From: Planctomycetota bacterium
GTDB taxonomy: Bacteria > Planctomycetota > UBA1135 > UBA2386
DNA length: 56,013 nt
Direction: 5' to 3'
Assembly (NCBI GenBank): GCA_021776805.1
Contig: JAJFFD010000029.1
Span: forward strand, 1 to 56,013
Every line of letters begins with the position of its first letter. Position 1 is the stretch's first letter. Positions 8,689 to 17,893 of the stretch are shown in pieces. The position numbers and the translations under genes are program-made. The notes below the pieces were generated by a model. It was not told the origin of the DNA. It searched no databases and saw only the letters and a program-made list of their open reading frames with translations.

Positions 8689-9603
8689 ATGGAACACTCC
8701 CTCGTTCTCGACCATGTCACCAAGAAGTTCGGTGACTTTACTGCGGTCGACGACCTCTCTTTGCAGATCCCGAAAGGATCGATCTACGGATTCATCGGGC
8801 CAAACGGTGCCGGCAAGACCACCACCCTGCGCATGGTGATGAGCATCTTCTATCCAGACAAGGGTCGCATCACCGTGCTCGGCAGTGATCAACCTGAGTC
8901 GGTGAAGGATCGCCTCGGTTATCTGCCGGAAGAGAAGGGACTCTACAAGACCATGCGCGTGCAGGAAATCGTCGCCTACTTCGGCATGCTCAAGGGCATG
9001 GAGGCGGGCATAGCCAAGGAGAAGGCCAAGCACCTGCTCGAGGAATTCGGCCTCGGAGACTGGCTCAATGCCAAGTGCCAGGCCATGTCAAAGGGCATGG
9101 GCCAGAAGGTGCAGCTCCTAGGCACCTTGATCCACGATCCAGAACTGATGATCCTGGACGAACCCTTTTCCGGCCTCGATCCGGTGAACATGGAACTCAT
9201 GCGCGACACCATCCTGCGCATGAAGAATGAGGGCCGCACGGTGATCTTCTCCACCCACGTGATGGCCCAGGCCGAGGAGATCTGCGACTACATCTTCATG
9301 ATCCACAAGAGCAAGAAGGTCTTGGATGGCACTCTGAGCGAGGTTCGGGCTGGAACCGAGAAGGGCATCCAAGTCGAGTATGACGGGAATGGAGCGGTCT
9401 TCGAAGAGATGCGGCGGGCGGGCCTTGTGCATCGGGTCAACGACTCGGGCAAGCAATGCGAGCTATTTGCCAATCCGGGAGTGGATCACCAGGAGATCCT
9501 GAAGCGTCTCATCGACCGGGTGGAGGTACGGCGCTTCGACCTGAGTGAACCTTCGTTGCACGAAGTCTTTGTGCGCGCCGTGGGAGGTGAAAGCGATGAA
9601 TAA
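8689..9603 (+). CDS. ABC transporter ATP-binding protein (ABC-2 type)
   Basis: 304 residues. Walker A GPNGAGKTT, the signature stretch MSKGMGQKVQ, Walker B LMILDEPFSGLDP and the switch His in FSTHVM are all present. The signature differs from LSGGQ but is normal for this NatA-like branch. About 90 residues after the ATPase domain form the DUF4162-type tail, ending SLHEVFVRAVGG. Its final 8 bases overlap the permease gene, and GGGAGG within its end serves as the permease ribosome site, so the two form one exporter. The substrate cannot be deduced; relatives handle sodium, drugs or envelope components. Confidence 0.93.
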   Translation: MEHSLVLDHVTKKFGDFTAVDDLSLQIPKGSIYGFIGPNGAGKTTTLRMVMSIFYPDKGRITVLGSDQPESVKDRLGYLPEEKGLYKTMRVQEIVAYFGMLKGMEAGIAKEKAKHLLEEFGLGDWLNAKCQAMSKGMGQKVQLLGTLIHDPELMILDEPFSGLDPVNMELMRDTILRMKNEGRTVIFSTHVMAQAEEICDYIFMIHKSKKVLDGTLSEVRAGTEKGIQVEYDGNGAVFEEMRRAGLVHRVNDSGKQCELFANPGVDHQEILKRLIDRVEVRRFDLSEPSLHEVFVRAVGGESDE

Positions 9604-11212
9604 GGCAATGCTGGTAGCGAAGCGTGAGTTCGTTGAGAACCTGCGTACGAAGACCTTTTGGATCGGGATTCTGTGTTTCCCGGTGATCATCGTGCTTGCG
9701 ATCTTCATCGGTAGGATCCTCGAGGACAGCAAGGATGTGCGTGAGTACGCCGTGCTCGACTATTCGGAGGGTCAATGGCTGTCGAAGGCAGCAAAGCAAA
9801 ACGCCGCGCGAAGTGACCTCAACCGCATGCGGGAGAAACTCAAGGCCAACCTGGAATCAGAGAGCGGTGATGCTGAGAGGCCAAATGACATTGAGTCGTT
9901 CAAGACTCGTGCCAAGGCGGCTCTAAGCGAGTTGGCCAAGAACGACGTGCAACGCGAGTTCTTCGAACGCACTGTCGATCTCTTCCGCCAGGAAGACTTG
10001 GAGAAACCTCCCGAAGAACGCATGGAGGCTCTTCAGGGGAGGATGGGCAATCTGACTCCCTGGTTCCTCTCTTTGAGTCCTGAGCAAGGAGAACAGCTGG
10101 GCGAACTCGTCAGCGGTAATCTCGACGTACAGAAGTACCGCGAAGTAGCCAATCCACAGCTAGGCGAAGAGGCGGAGAACGAACTCAACCAGCAGCTCAA
10201 CGCGGGCAAGATCTTCGCCTACTTCGTCATTGGTGAGAATCCAGAGGCTTCGAACGAGGATTCGCGATACGTCTCGAACAACGTCACGGACAACGATCTG
10301 CGAAGCTGGTTCAGCACCCACGCTACGACCGCGGTCCACAAGAGGCGTATTGCTGCCCTGAATCTGACTCCCGAACAAGCCGAGTCCATCAGCAAGAGGT
10401 TTGTATTCAAGGAGAAGAGCGTCACCTCCACCGGCGAGACCGCAGATGTCGGCAATCAGGACAAGGCCAACCAATTCGCACCGGTAGCATTCGTCTACCT
10501 ACTATGGATTGCAGTTTTTACTGCGGCTCAAATGCTCCTCACCAACACGGTAGAGGAGAAGTCCAACCGGCTCATCGAGGTCCTCCTCTCCTCGGTCTCC
10601 CCAATGCAACTGATGGCCGGAAAGGTCATTGGCATCGCGGCTACGGGACTCACCATCGTCGTCTCCTGGGTGCTAACCGCCCTCATCGGTGTGCAGTTCA
10701 TGCCTGAGATCGGCGAGCTGAACCTCAGCGCAATCATCGGCGACCCCCTCTACTTGACCTCCTTTGTAGGTTACTTTCTCGCCGGCTACCTGCTCTACGC
10801 CGCTGTCCTCGTCGCGATGGGCTCTGTATGCAACAGCCTGAAAGAAGCTCAAAACCTCATGCAGCCGGTGATCATTCTGCTCATCGTCCCCCTGATCGCG
10901 ATGATGTTCATCGTTCAGGATCCGAACGGGACGCTGGCCAGGATCCTGACCTACATCCCCCTGTACACCCCCTTCCTGATGATGAATCGGGCGAGCGGAC
11001 CACCGCCGGCATGGGAGTACGGTCTGAGCACGGTGGTGATCATCCTCAGCCTGATCATCGCCTTCTGGGCAGCGGCCAAGGTCTTCCGGGTGGGAATCCT
11101 CATGACCGGCAAGCCACCGAAGCTGCGGGAGATCTGGCGCTGGTTGCGAGCTCCGGTGGGAACCGTACATCAGCAAGTGGACGCTGGCGGCAGCCCGGAT
11201 ACACGGGGCTGA
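9596..11212 (+). CDS. ABC-2 type transporter permease (NatB-like)
   Basis: 538 residues from the ATG at 9596, which overlaps the ATPase gene by 8 bases and lies just after a GGGAGG sequence. An upstream in-frame ATG at 9545 lies within the ATPase gene and is rejected. Topology: one N-terminal span (about residues 22-42, TFWIGILCFPVIIVLAIFI), a roughly 250-residue extracytoplasmic domain rich in charged residues, then about six spans from residue 295 on, including the conserved EEKSNRLIEVLLSSVSP loop. This is the classical ABC2_membrane_3 layout. Its stop overlaps the presumed start of the next gene. Confidence 0.93.
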   Translation: MNKAMLVAKREFVENLRTKTFWIGILCFPVIIVLAIFIGRILEDSKDVREYAVLDYSEGQWLSKAAKQNAARSDLNRMREKLKANLESESGDAERPNDIESFKTRAKAALSELAKNDVQREFFERTVDLFRQEDLEKPPEERMEALQGRMGNLTPWFLSLSPEQGEQLGELVSGNLDVQKYREVANPQLGEEAENELNQQLNAGKIFAYFVIGENPEASNEDSRYVSNNVTDNDLRSWFSTHATTAVHKRRIAALNLTPEQAESISKRFVFKEKSVTSTGETADVGNQDKANQFAPVAFVYLLWIAVFTAAQMLLTNTVEEKSNRLIEVLLSSVSPMQLMAGKVIGIAATGLTIVVSWVLTALIGVQFMPEIGELNLSAIIGDPLYLTSFVGYFLAGYLLYAAVLVAMGSVCNSLKEAQNLMQPVIILLIVPLIAMMFIVQDPNGTLARILTYIPLYTPFLMMNRASGPPPAWEYGLSTVVIILSLIIAFWAAAKVFRVGILMTGKPPKLREIWRWLRAPVGTVHQQVDAGGSPDTRG

Positions 11213-12210
11213 ACTTTGCCATCCCGATCTTCTTCATCGGGAGCATCCTCTTTGCCAATTGCGCGCCGACCTCCTCCTACCGGGGGCCGGCGGATCCAAT
11301 CGTCTACTTGGAAACACCGGCGCCGCGCATTCAGCCCATCGTCGGTGAAGCTCCTCCGAGCACGGGACACGAACGGGCCTATTCCTTTCTAGTGGGCAGC
11401 CACTTCTACGGCAGCCCCTACGAGAATCAGGATGATCCGGCGCTGGCCCTCGCCGAGTCCATCGACATCGTCACCAAGGACTCGGACCGCTTCCTGTTTT
11501 CCGTGGGCGACATGGTCTATCGCGGTACCGACGAACACTTCGACAGGCTTACCGGCTTGATGGAGCGAACCGGACTACCTACCTACAACGCTCCTGGCAA
11601 CCACGACTGGACCGATCCGGATCTCTATCGCAAGCGCTTCGGCAAGAGCTATGGTTGCATGCGCTACGGCACGGCGCTCTTCATCGTGCTCAATACTGAC
11701 TTGGATCCGTGGATGATCAAGGACCAGCAATTGGCCTTCTTCAAGCGGGCTATGCGCTTCGGCATCGACGAGCCCTTCATCCGCCAGATCTTTGTCTTTG
11801 CGCACCGCCAAATCTTCACCCTGCGCAACCCGCGCTACTTCAGCCTGCTCCTGCACGGGAATGCCGCCGACAACCTGGAGCTGCGGGAGAACTTCGTCGC
11901 TGATCTGCAACCTCTCCTCGAAGAGGCCACACAGAGAAAGCGCGTGGTCTGGTTCGCCAGCGACATTGGGCGCACCAAGTACTACAACCCCTTCTACGAT
12001 ACGGATCCAGAGAACGGCATCACCTACATCGGCTCAGCTTTCTTCGAGAGTCCTCGGGATTGCATGGTGCGGGTCAAGGTCGCTGAGTCGGGAGAGCTTG
12101 GCTTCGAAATTGTAAGCCTGGCAGAGCCCATCAACGAGAAACTCGAGGAACTCGACATGGCCTATTGGAAGCGGCTGATCGACGTAGACGAAAAGGCCAA
12201 GCAGAAGTAG
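11209..12210 (+). CDS. Exported metallophosphoesterase-like protein, probable CTG start
   Basis: 333 residues if translation begins at the CTG at 11209, which overlaps the permease TGA as CTGA, mirroring the GTGA joins seen in gatCAB. No in-frame ATG, GTG or TTG lies between 11011 and the hydrophobic leader, and 11011 is 200 bases inside the permease gene. The leader (NFAIPIFFIGSILFAN-C) is a signal or lipid anchor, but Asn before Cys is a poor lipobox. Calcineurin-type motifs are FSVGDMVY and APGNHDW, with a later FVFAHRQIF. The first metal-binding motif is reduced to VGSHFYG and lacks the expected Asp, so activity is uncertain. Confidence 0.7.
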   Translation: MNFAIPIFFIGSILFANCAPTSSYRGPADPIVYLETPAPRIQPIVGEAPPSTGHERAYSFLVGSHFYGSPYENQDDPALALAESIDIVTKDSDRFLFSVGDMVYRGTDEHFDRLTGLMERTGLPTYNAPGNHDWTDPDLYRKRFGKSYGCMRYGTALFIVLNTDLDPWMIKDQQLAFFKRAMRFGIDEPFIRQIFVFAHRQIFTLRNPRYFSLLLHGNAADNLELRENFVADLQPLLEEATQRKRVVWFASDIGRTKYYNPFYDTDPENGITYIGSAFFESPRDCMVRVKVAESGELGFEIVSLAEPINEKLEELDMAYWKRLIDVDEKAKQK

Positions 12211-12215
12211 CTGCC

Positions 12216-12953
12216 TCAGGCTTCCAGGATCGAATTCAGAGGGCCATGGCTAGCGGCGGTTGCCAGGACGAATTTCGAGCAGCGCCCCACTTGCAGACGC
12301 AGGCCGCGGAGGAGTTCGCGAACCTCGACCTCGTGCTGGCTCGCAGCCTTGCATTCGATGATCAGCAGACGAGGCAGAGCGCTCGGCCGCGACCAACTCA
12401 CACGCCAGCGATCGCGCAGATCACAGGCGGCGAGATCCCGATCAACGGTGACTCGTAAGCGACCATCAAAACTGCCGAAGTACTGCCGCCGATAGCGAAT
12501 CCACTGCACAGGCTCGAGACCGGGAGCCAGATGGACACGGCCAGAGGGCGGAATCGCTGCCATTAGCCGACGCATGAAGCGCAGCCGATCGAGACCGCCT
12601 ACTTGAAAGGGATCCTGCAGTGGCAGAACCTCCTTGCGCCCAAGCTGATTGCGCCGCAGCTTGCGTTCCAATCGCCCACGCACCTCACTCTGATCCTCGC
12701 CGTACCAGCGCAGCCTGAGCTTCTCGCGCTGCGAAGTACCGGCGAGATTCTCCTGCAAGGCAGCGCCCTCGTGTGTGTCGAAGTAGATGCTCTGCACCCA
12801 TCGCTCCGGATAGAGAACGCGCAGACCAGCCGGCTGGGCCTTCAGATCGGCGATAACCTGAGCCTGCGCACGCTCCTCACAGACCATCTTCACTTCGAAG
12901 CGCCAACCCTCCAGGCTGGGAACACTGCCAGGAGCTGCTTCCTTCTGGCTCAT
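12216..12953 (-). CDS. VTC domain protein (polyphosphate polymerase-like tunnel fold)
   Basis: 245 residues matching the VTC/CYTH-like triphosphate tunnel fold: a strand with alternating charged residues near the start (WRFEVKMVCEE), VQSIYFDT, REKLRLRWYG, an ERKLRR strand, IRYRRQYF, LRVTVDRDL and the closing LLIIECKA. In yeast the Vtc4 member makes polyphosphate from ATP; bacterial members are mostly uncharacterised. Its start overlaps the stop of the CotH gene (ATGA). It is last in the operon with CotH and DUF4956, a gene set seen together in other bacteria. Polyphosphate synthesis is possible, not shown. Confidence 0.85.
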   Translation of the reverse strand: MSQKEAAPGSVPSLEGWRFEVKMVCEERAQAQVIADLKAQPAGLRVLYPERWVQSIYFDTHEGAALQENLAGTSQREKLRLRWYGEDQSEVRGRLERKLRRNQLGRKEVLPLQDPFQVGGLDRLRFMRRLMAAIPPSGRVHLAPGLEPVQWIRYRRQYFGSFDGRLRVTVDRDLAACDLRDRWRVSWSRPSALPRLLIIECKAASQHEVEVRELLRGLRLQVGRCSKFVLATAASHGPLNSILEA

Positions 12954-15715
12954 TTGCCCAGGATCCTTCGGCGGTACATGTCTTCCACATCGACCTCGGT
13001 GGTCGGCTCGTCGACGCCCTCGAGTCGCACACGACAGCCGGTCTGTACCAAGCTCTTCAGTTGCGTGTTGTCGAGAATCTCCAGGCCACTGACCTCCATG
13101 CTCGATGGACCGTACTCGTCCTTCTTGATGTATGCAGCCAGCATGAAGTGTTCGATGTCGCCGATTTGCAGGCCGACCATGCTGAGCTGGGAGGAATCCT
13201 TGGCCGCCAAGCCGATGGCGGCGCCCTCGATACGGCAGTCCCTGGCTTCGACCCGGCTATCCTCACCAACCGAGAGAGCCTTGTCGCCGATATCTGCGAA
13301 GTGGCAGGCTTCGATCAGCAATTGACTGCCGCTGAGATCGATGGCATCGCCGCCTGAGCTTTGAAAGCGGCAATCGCGGACGAAGCCAGTGACGAAGTCG
13401 CCGTCAAAAAGATCGGAGCGAGCGCCAAGAAAGCTGACTCCTGTCATGCCCAGGTCCGCGCCGAAGACGTTGAGCGCATCCTCGGCTTTGATGTCCTCGA
13501 TGCGTGAATCCGCAATCTGTAGAGCCGAACGATAGAAGGTCACCGCTCCCGGACTCTGCCAGGAACCACGACTGATGCCTGCTGCTCCGCGCACTCGCAG
13601 ATGCTGCAGGCGACTCACTCCCTTCGCACCCTGCACGATGAGTCCGGCCCATGCCCCCTGACCTTCCTTGCCGCTGAGGACAATGGGCTCCTCCGCGCTG
13701 GCGACGAAGTCCAGGGCAGATTCGCTGCTCAGGACTGCCCCTGGGTCGAAGTGCAGGCTTGTGCCTTCGAAGGCATGCAAGCGGTGGCCGCTAGGCACGA
13801 GCAAGTCCCCCTCCACCTGCCAAGTACCTCTTCGAATACTGAGCAGGTCCCGTTCCAGGTCGTAGGCCAGGAATGGATGCTGCGCCAGGGCTTCTTCCAG
13901 GCTCGGTGCGGCTGGCCGCGCGTTACCCGGGCCAGGCGGCAGCCCACGCAGGATGCGCAGCTTCTCTTCGCGTCCCGCCGATTCACCGACCATGCGGTAG
14001 CCAACCTTCAACTCGAGACGGACCCGCTGATCAACTTCGGGAGCTTCGCGGGCACCTTCTTTCAGCGCCTCCACTGAGCGCAGGAAGGCCAAACGCCGAT
14101 CAACAGGCAGGCGAAAGCGCAGTCGCCGGCCTTGTCGGGCCAGGAGCACATTGCCATCCGCCCGCCGCAGACTTCGCGCGTCTTCCGGCAGGACGCTGGC
14201 GGCGGTCAGGGAGCGACCGTTGCCAAAGGTAAAGCCTTCGATGTGCAAGGGCACCCAGCTGGTGGCCCAGGCCTGCACCTCGAGCATGTCGCCAGCAGAG
14301 CCAAGCCCCCCCGGCAAGAGCTGACAGTCGAAGTGAACTGGCACTTGAGGACTGATGCTCGCCCGCAGCTTGCGCGCCGAGGGCAGCAAGAGTTCGAAGA
14401 TGATGTCTCGCAGCGCTGACCCCGCCAATGGCGTCTCCCCCTCGTCTTCGAGAGCCATGCCGAAGCGCAGCAGTTCGCCGCCGAATTCTGCCTGCAGCTC
14501 CGACAGATATGCATCGCTGGTCATGCGTCGCAGACTGGCAAAGAGCTCCTCGTAGCAAGCCTCGCTACTGAGGAACTCGCGCATCTGTGGCGAACCAAGG
14601 AGCACATTCAGCTCGGCGCTCATCATGATCGCGCCGGTATCGAAGGCGATGGGTTCGAGGCGATCCAGGACCGGATCGTGGTAGAAGCGCCACTGCATCC
14701 AATTGCTGCCATGGGCGGCATTGATTAGACAGTAGAGGGCCATCCAGCGCCCTAGCTGCCGCGCAGCGAAGAGCTCGTCGATGCTCTTACCCTGCAGTTC
14801 TTCGAGTGCCTGCAGAGCACCAAAACCCGAGCCGACTGCCGCCCGCTTCATGCGCTGGAAGTCACGCATCTGTTCGAGGGCACGCTGCAAGCGGCTATTA
14901 AGTGATCCCGTGCTAGTCAGGCGCTTCTCGTCGAAGCCCCCGATCTCGGCAGCTTCCATGGACTCTGCAAAACGCACGCTTTCGGGACTGCTCTCACCCT
15001 CGGGAATCCCATATTGCAGCCAGTGAGTCCACAGAGTCTTCTCGCTGAAGCGGACGATTGGCCCCTCGCGCCTGCCCTGAGACTCGAGCATCTCCTTGGT
15101 GAAATGCTCCTCAAGGTAGTACATCCCCGAGGGACGACCGTTGATCTCGACGCGCACGAAGGTCGAACGCGGCGCCAGCACTCCCTCGCGACGGGCCATG
15201 GCCAGACTCAACCACTCCAGCAGATAGCCTCGAGTCTTGGGGTGCTGGATGGAGAAGCGACTCATACCCAGCAAGGTTCCTGCCTCCAACTCGATGCGCA
15301 GGGACCACTTGTCCGTGTCCACATGGTCGGTCCAATCGCCCTTCAAACGCAGGCCTGCAGAGTACGAATTGTCGGCGATACGAACCTGCCCTTCGACACG
15401 ATCCTCAGGTCGATCACTGATGATCTTCGCCTGCATGGCGCGCTCTCGCGCCGCAGAAAGAACAGCCACCCCAGCCCGGTCGATATCGATCTGCAGGAGC
15501 GGCAGGCTTTGCAGGGCTTCACCAGGGTTAGCAAGTTCAGCAGAAACCGGCTCTGAGCTGAAAGGACCCTGAGCAAGATCTTCGAATTGCAGTTCCCGGC
15601 GATAGTCCTGTCCGAACCAGAAGCCGAGGAAGAGGCCAGCCAGAAGGGTGACTAGGAGTAGAGGCATTGCGCCTCGTCCCGCGCCCCGCGAGGCCTGCTC
15701 GTCCTTGATCAACAT
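12950..15715 (-). CDS. CotH kinase family protein with C-terminal parallel beta-helix
   Basis: 921 residues. A single N-terminal membrane anchor (about residues 17-35, PLLLVTLLAGLFLGFWFG) is followed by the CotH kinase-like domain at about 95-470: LRLKGDW, FVRVEINGRPSGMYYLEEHF, and the later NWMQWRFYHDPVLDRLEPIAFDTG carrying the usual Asn and Asp positions. From about residue 640 the repeating short strands (IADSRIEDI, GFVRDCRF, LLIEACHFADI) form a right-handed beta-helix. CotH proteins are atypical secretory kinases, known to phosphorylate spore coat proteins in Bacillus. Here the protein faces the outside. It is third in the four-gene reverse operon; only one base separates it from DUF4956. 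Confidence 0.87.
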   Translation of the reverse strand: MLIKDEQASRGAGRGAMPLLLVTLLAGLFLGFWFGQDYRRELQFEDLAQGPFSSEPVSAELANPGEALQSLPLLQIDIDRAGVAVLSAARERAMQAKIISDRPEDRVEGQVRIADNSYSAGLRLKGDWTDHVDTDKWSLRIELEAGTLLGMSRFSIQHPKTRGYLLEWLSLAMARREGVLAPRSTFVRVEINGRPSGMYYLEEHFTKEMLESQGRREGPIVRFSEKTLWTHWLQYGIPEGESSPESVRFAESMEAAEIGGFDEKRLTSTGSLNSRLQRALEQMRDFQRMKRAAVGSGFGALQALEELQGKSIDELFAARQLGRWMALYCLINAAHGSNWMQWRFYHDPVLDRLEPIAFDTGAIMMSAELNVLLGSPQMREFLSSEACYEELFASLRRMTSDAYLSELQAEFGGELLRFGMALEDEGETPLAGSALRDIIFELLLPSARKLRASISPQVPVHFDCQLLPGGLGSAGDMLEVQAWATSWVPLHIEGFTFGNGRSLTAASVLPEDARSLRRADGNVLLARQGRRLRFRLPVDRRLAFLRSVEALKEGAREAPEVDQRVRLELKVGYRMVGESAGREEKLRILRGLPPGPGNARPAAPSLEEALAQHPFLAYDLERDLLSIRRGTWQVEGDLLVPSGHRLHAFEGTSLHFDPGAVLSSESALDFVASAEEPIVLSGKEGQGAWAGLIVQGAKGVSRLQHLRVRGAAGISRGSWQSPGAVTFYRSALQIADSRIEDIKAEDALNVFGADLGMTGVSFLGARSDLFDGDFVTGFVRDCRFQSSGGDAIDLSGSQLLIEACHFADIGDKALSVGEDSRVEARDCRIEGAAIGLAAKDSSQLSMVGLQIGDIEHFMLAAYIKKDEYGPSSMEVSGLEILDNTQLKSLVQTGCRVRLEGVDEPTTEVDVEDMYRRRILGK

Positions 15716-15716
15716 T

Positions 15717-16460
15717 TCAATCCAAGCCGTCCCGCTCGATGATGCTCACCTGAGAACCGGGCAGTGCTTCGCTCAGCACCTGCAAGAGGCCCGCTGCCGC
15801 ATCGGCGCCGGCAAGCTCAACCACCAGGGCACAGTGCAATTCGTCATCCTGAGAATCGACTCGCCGAAGATCCACCTGGGAACAGCAAGCTTCAACCGCC
15901 GGCAAGACGCTTCGTAGGGCGACAGCTGCCCGATCCTTATCTTCGCCAGACAGGGGCACCATGATCTGCAGGACGCTGCGCAGGGGTGGGGCCTTACGAC
16001 CGAAGCCATGCCGCATGGCCATGAAGATCAGCAAGAGTGCAAAGATGATCACCGTCGCCGGCGCCTGGTTAGCACCGAGCCCGACACCCACCGCGATAGT
16101 CAGGAACAGATAGGCAAGTTCCTCCGGCTCTTTGATCGGAGTGCGGAACCGAATGATGGAAAGAGCACCGACCAGTCCGAGGGAAAGCGCGAGCGAGGTC
16201 TTGACCACGGTGATGATCAGAAAGGTCGTCACCGTCAGCAGAACGAAGATCCGCGAGAAGCGGGTCTTGTTGCTCAACACCTGGGCAAAGCGAGCGTAGT
16301 GCCAGGCGAGAATCTGACCGAGGACCATGGCCAAGGTCAAACCGACGAGCAGCTCCTGAGCCGTCCCCTGACTGAGGCCTTCGAGACCGAAGAGATCGAT
16401 GGCCTGGTTGGCAGCCTGGGATTGCGCCCATGGCCTGCCCAATAGACTTGCACTGAACAT
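15717..16460 (-). CDS. DUF4956 membrane protein
   Basis: 247 residues from the ATG at 16460, chosen because GAGGAGG lies 8 bases before it; the longer frame to 16496 would overlap the methyltransferase. Four or so membrane spans occupy the first 160 residues, including the family hallmark LVGALSIIRFRTPIKEPEELAYLFL. A soluble C-terminal domain of about 90 residues follows, resembling the small ferredoxin-like tail of this family. DUF4956 genes are repeatedly found beside VTC and CotH genes, as here, which suggests a shared envelope function. The molecular role is unknown. Confidence 0.9.
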   Translation of the reverse strand: MFSASLLGRPWAQSQAANQAIDLFGLEGLSQGTAQELLVGLTLAMVLGQILAWHYARFAQVLSNKTRFSRIFVLLTVTTFLIITVVKTSLALSLGLVGALSIIRFRTPIKEPEELAYLFLTIAVGVGLGANQAPATVIIFALLLIFMAMRHGFGRKAPPLRSVLQIMVPLSGEDKDRAAVALRSVLPAVEACCSQVDLRRVDSQDDELHCALVVELAGADAAAGLLQVLSEALPGSQVSIIERDGLD

Positions 16461-16462
16461 AC

Positions 16463-17779
16463 TCAGGCCTCCTCGCTGCTCTTGCGGGCCACGCATTGAA
16501 ATCCGGAGGCCAGCCGATGAATGGAATTCTGATCCAGACCATCGAAGGGTTCGGCATGCCCAGAAGCCAGCCTTTCGATGGCCTCAGAGATGCGCATACC
16601 CAGAATCTTCTCTCGCTTGTTCTGGTCCGCCGTCCCCTGCACGAAGCCATTGAGGATCATGGACAGAACCACGAAGGGATGTTGGTGCGGGCCCACGTCC
16701 AGATACTCGGCGACAAAGCCCGCCTGCTCGAGGATGAGCTCCAGTCCAGAGCGGGTCATGTTGAAGTAGTGGTCCGGATAGCCGTGGTAGGGCTGCAGGA
16801 AGGCCACATCCAGGCGCACTCGTCCACCGGGCTTGAGAACGCGCGCCAACTCACGCACATAGCCCCAGGGATCGCGCACATGCTCCAACACTGCTTCTGA
16901 CAGAACACAGTCGAAGCTTGCATCCGCAAAGGGCAGCGCCTCTCCATCCGTGACCAGGTCCACCTCCGGATAAGCCGCCAGATCCAGATGTACTACGTTG
17001 TAGAAACCCAGGCTCGGACTGCCAGAGCCGCAGTCCAGGACCCAGCCATCGCGGTACTGCTCGATCAAAGAGAGGCACTGCTGGCCATAGGGATTCTGCG
17101 AGGCGGGCACGCCCTCGGGAGAGGCATCGTAGTCCCGGCTCAAGGCCAAGACCGGCTTGCCGGCATGGCTTGGATAGCTATGCGCACAGCCAGCGCAGAA
17201 CAGCGCATCATCCCGATCGGACAGCTCGCCACGGCACTGGGGACAACGCAGGAGAGCGCGCACCCGCTTACTCTTCTCCTTGCGCAGTTCCTGCTCTTCC
17301 GCGCTGCTTGGCGTGCGCTGGGGAATCGGCCGCGGCCTGGCCAGTGAATCGTCGCCATGCACCGGATCCCCCACATGCAGGAACTCAGGCTCCCCTGATT
17401 CACCGCGGCTAGCGATGGAGGTGCGTCCGGACTCCGCGTCCTGGAAGACCAGACTGCCATCCACCCCCAAGTCGAGCTCGAGGCGGGCTCGGTCCCTGTT
17501 CATGGGCCGAATGAAGCGCCGAATCCCCTCGGCCTCCGTGCCCGTCTCCAGAACCAGATTCAGCTCCTGGGCGGCGCTGATCTCTTCTAGTCCCAAGATC
17601 GCCTCCAGATGCTTGCCCACCTTCTCCTCTAGCCGCTGCTCGGCATCGGCCTCGGACTTGTGCGAGCTGGCAGCGAGGATCACTCCACGAAAGTCCAGGT
17701 ACGCAACCCAGGCCTCAGCTCGACGATAGCTGCCGAGAGCCGAACAGTCCTCACCCAGGCGTTCTCGATACCAATTCAC
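16463..17779 (-). CDS. SAM-dependent methyltransferase with zinc ribbon and N-terminal domain
   Basis: 438 residues from a GTG. Residues 1-150 form an alpha/beta region I do not recognise. Residues 179-198 hold a Trm112-like zinc ribbon (CPQC, then CAGC). The class I methyltransferase core begins at WVLDCGSGSPSLG (about 246-258) and includes LPFADASFDCVLSEAVLEHV and LKPGGRVRLDV, typical of Methyltransf_11. The substrate is unknown. It is first in the operon with DUF4956, CotH and VTC; only two bases separate it from DUF4956. AGGAG sits directly before the GTG, an awkwardly short spacing, so the start is the weakest part of this call. Confidence 0.8.
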   Translation of the reverse strand: MNWYRERLGEDCSALGSYRRAEAWVAYLDFRGVILAASSHKSEADAEQRLEEKVGKHLEAILGLEEISAAQELNLVLETGTEAEGIRRFIRPMNRDRARLELDLGVDGSLVFQDAESGRTSIASRGESGEPEFLHVGDPVHGDDSLARPRPIPQRTPSSAEEQELRKEKSKRVRALLRCPQCRGELSDRDDALFCAGCAHSYPSHAGKPVLALSRDYDASPEGVPASQNPYGQQCLSLIEQYRDGWVLDCGSGSPSLGFYNVVHLDLAAYPEVDLVTDGEALPFADASFDCVLSEAVLEHVRDPWGYVRELARVLKPGGRVRLDVAFLQPYHGYPDHYFNMTRSGLELILEQAGFVAEYLDVGPHQHPFVVLSMILNGFVQGTADQNKREKILGMRISEAIERLASGHAEPFDGLDQNSIHRLASGFQCVARKSSEEA

Positions 17780-17846
17780 GCTCCTTGGAGTCTACTCCAG
17801 AGAGCGCCGCTTGCAGGCATTGACGTGGAAGCCTTCCCGCGGCTTT

Positions 17847-17878
17847 CTGCCCATGACATGGGCAGGTCTTGCAGACCT
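17847..17878 (-). terminator. Two tandem hairpins downstream of guaA
   Basis: Directly after the guaA stop, two perfect stem-loops follow each other: an 8-bp stem CTGCCCAT/ATGGGCAG with a 3-base loop (17847-17865) and a 6-bp stem AGGTCT/AGACCT with a 3-base loop (17864-17878). They share two bases, so they would probably be alternatives. No U-tract follows, so they may be a transcript-end stabiliser rather than a factor-independent terminator. Confidence 0.45.
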
Positions 17879-17893
17879 ATTCCCGCTTACTCC

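Noticed and set aside
9085..9115. ABC signature MSKGMGQKVQ as a degenerate, inactive site.
   Set aside because: This variant is normal for the NatA-like ABC-2 branch; Walker A, Walker B and the switch His are intact.
10828..11208. N-terminal extension of the phosphoesterase-like gene to an ATG at 10828.
   Set aside because: The extension is out-of-frame permease sequence, rich in His, Pro and Asp, and would precede the signal peptide.
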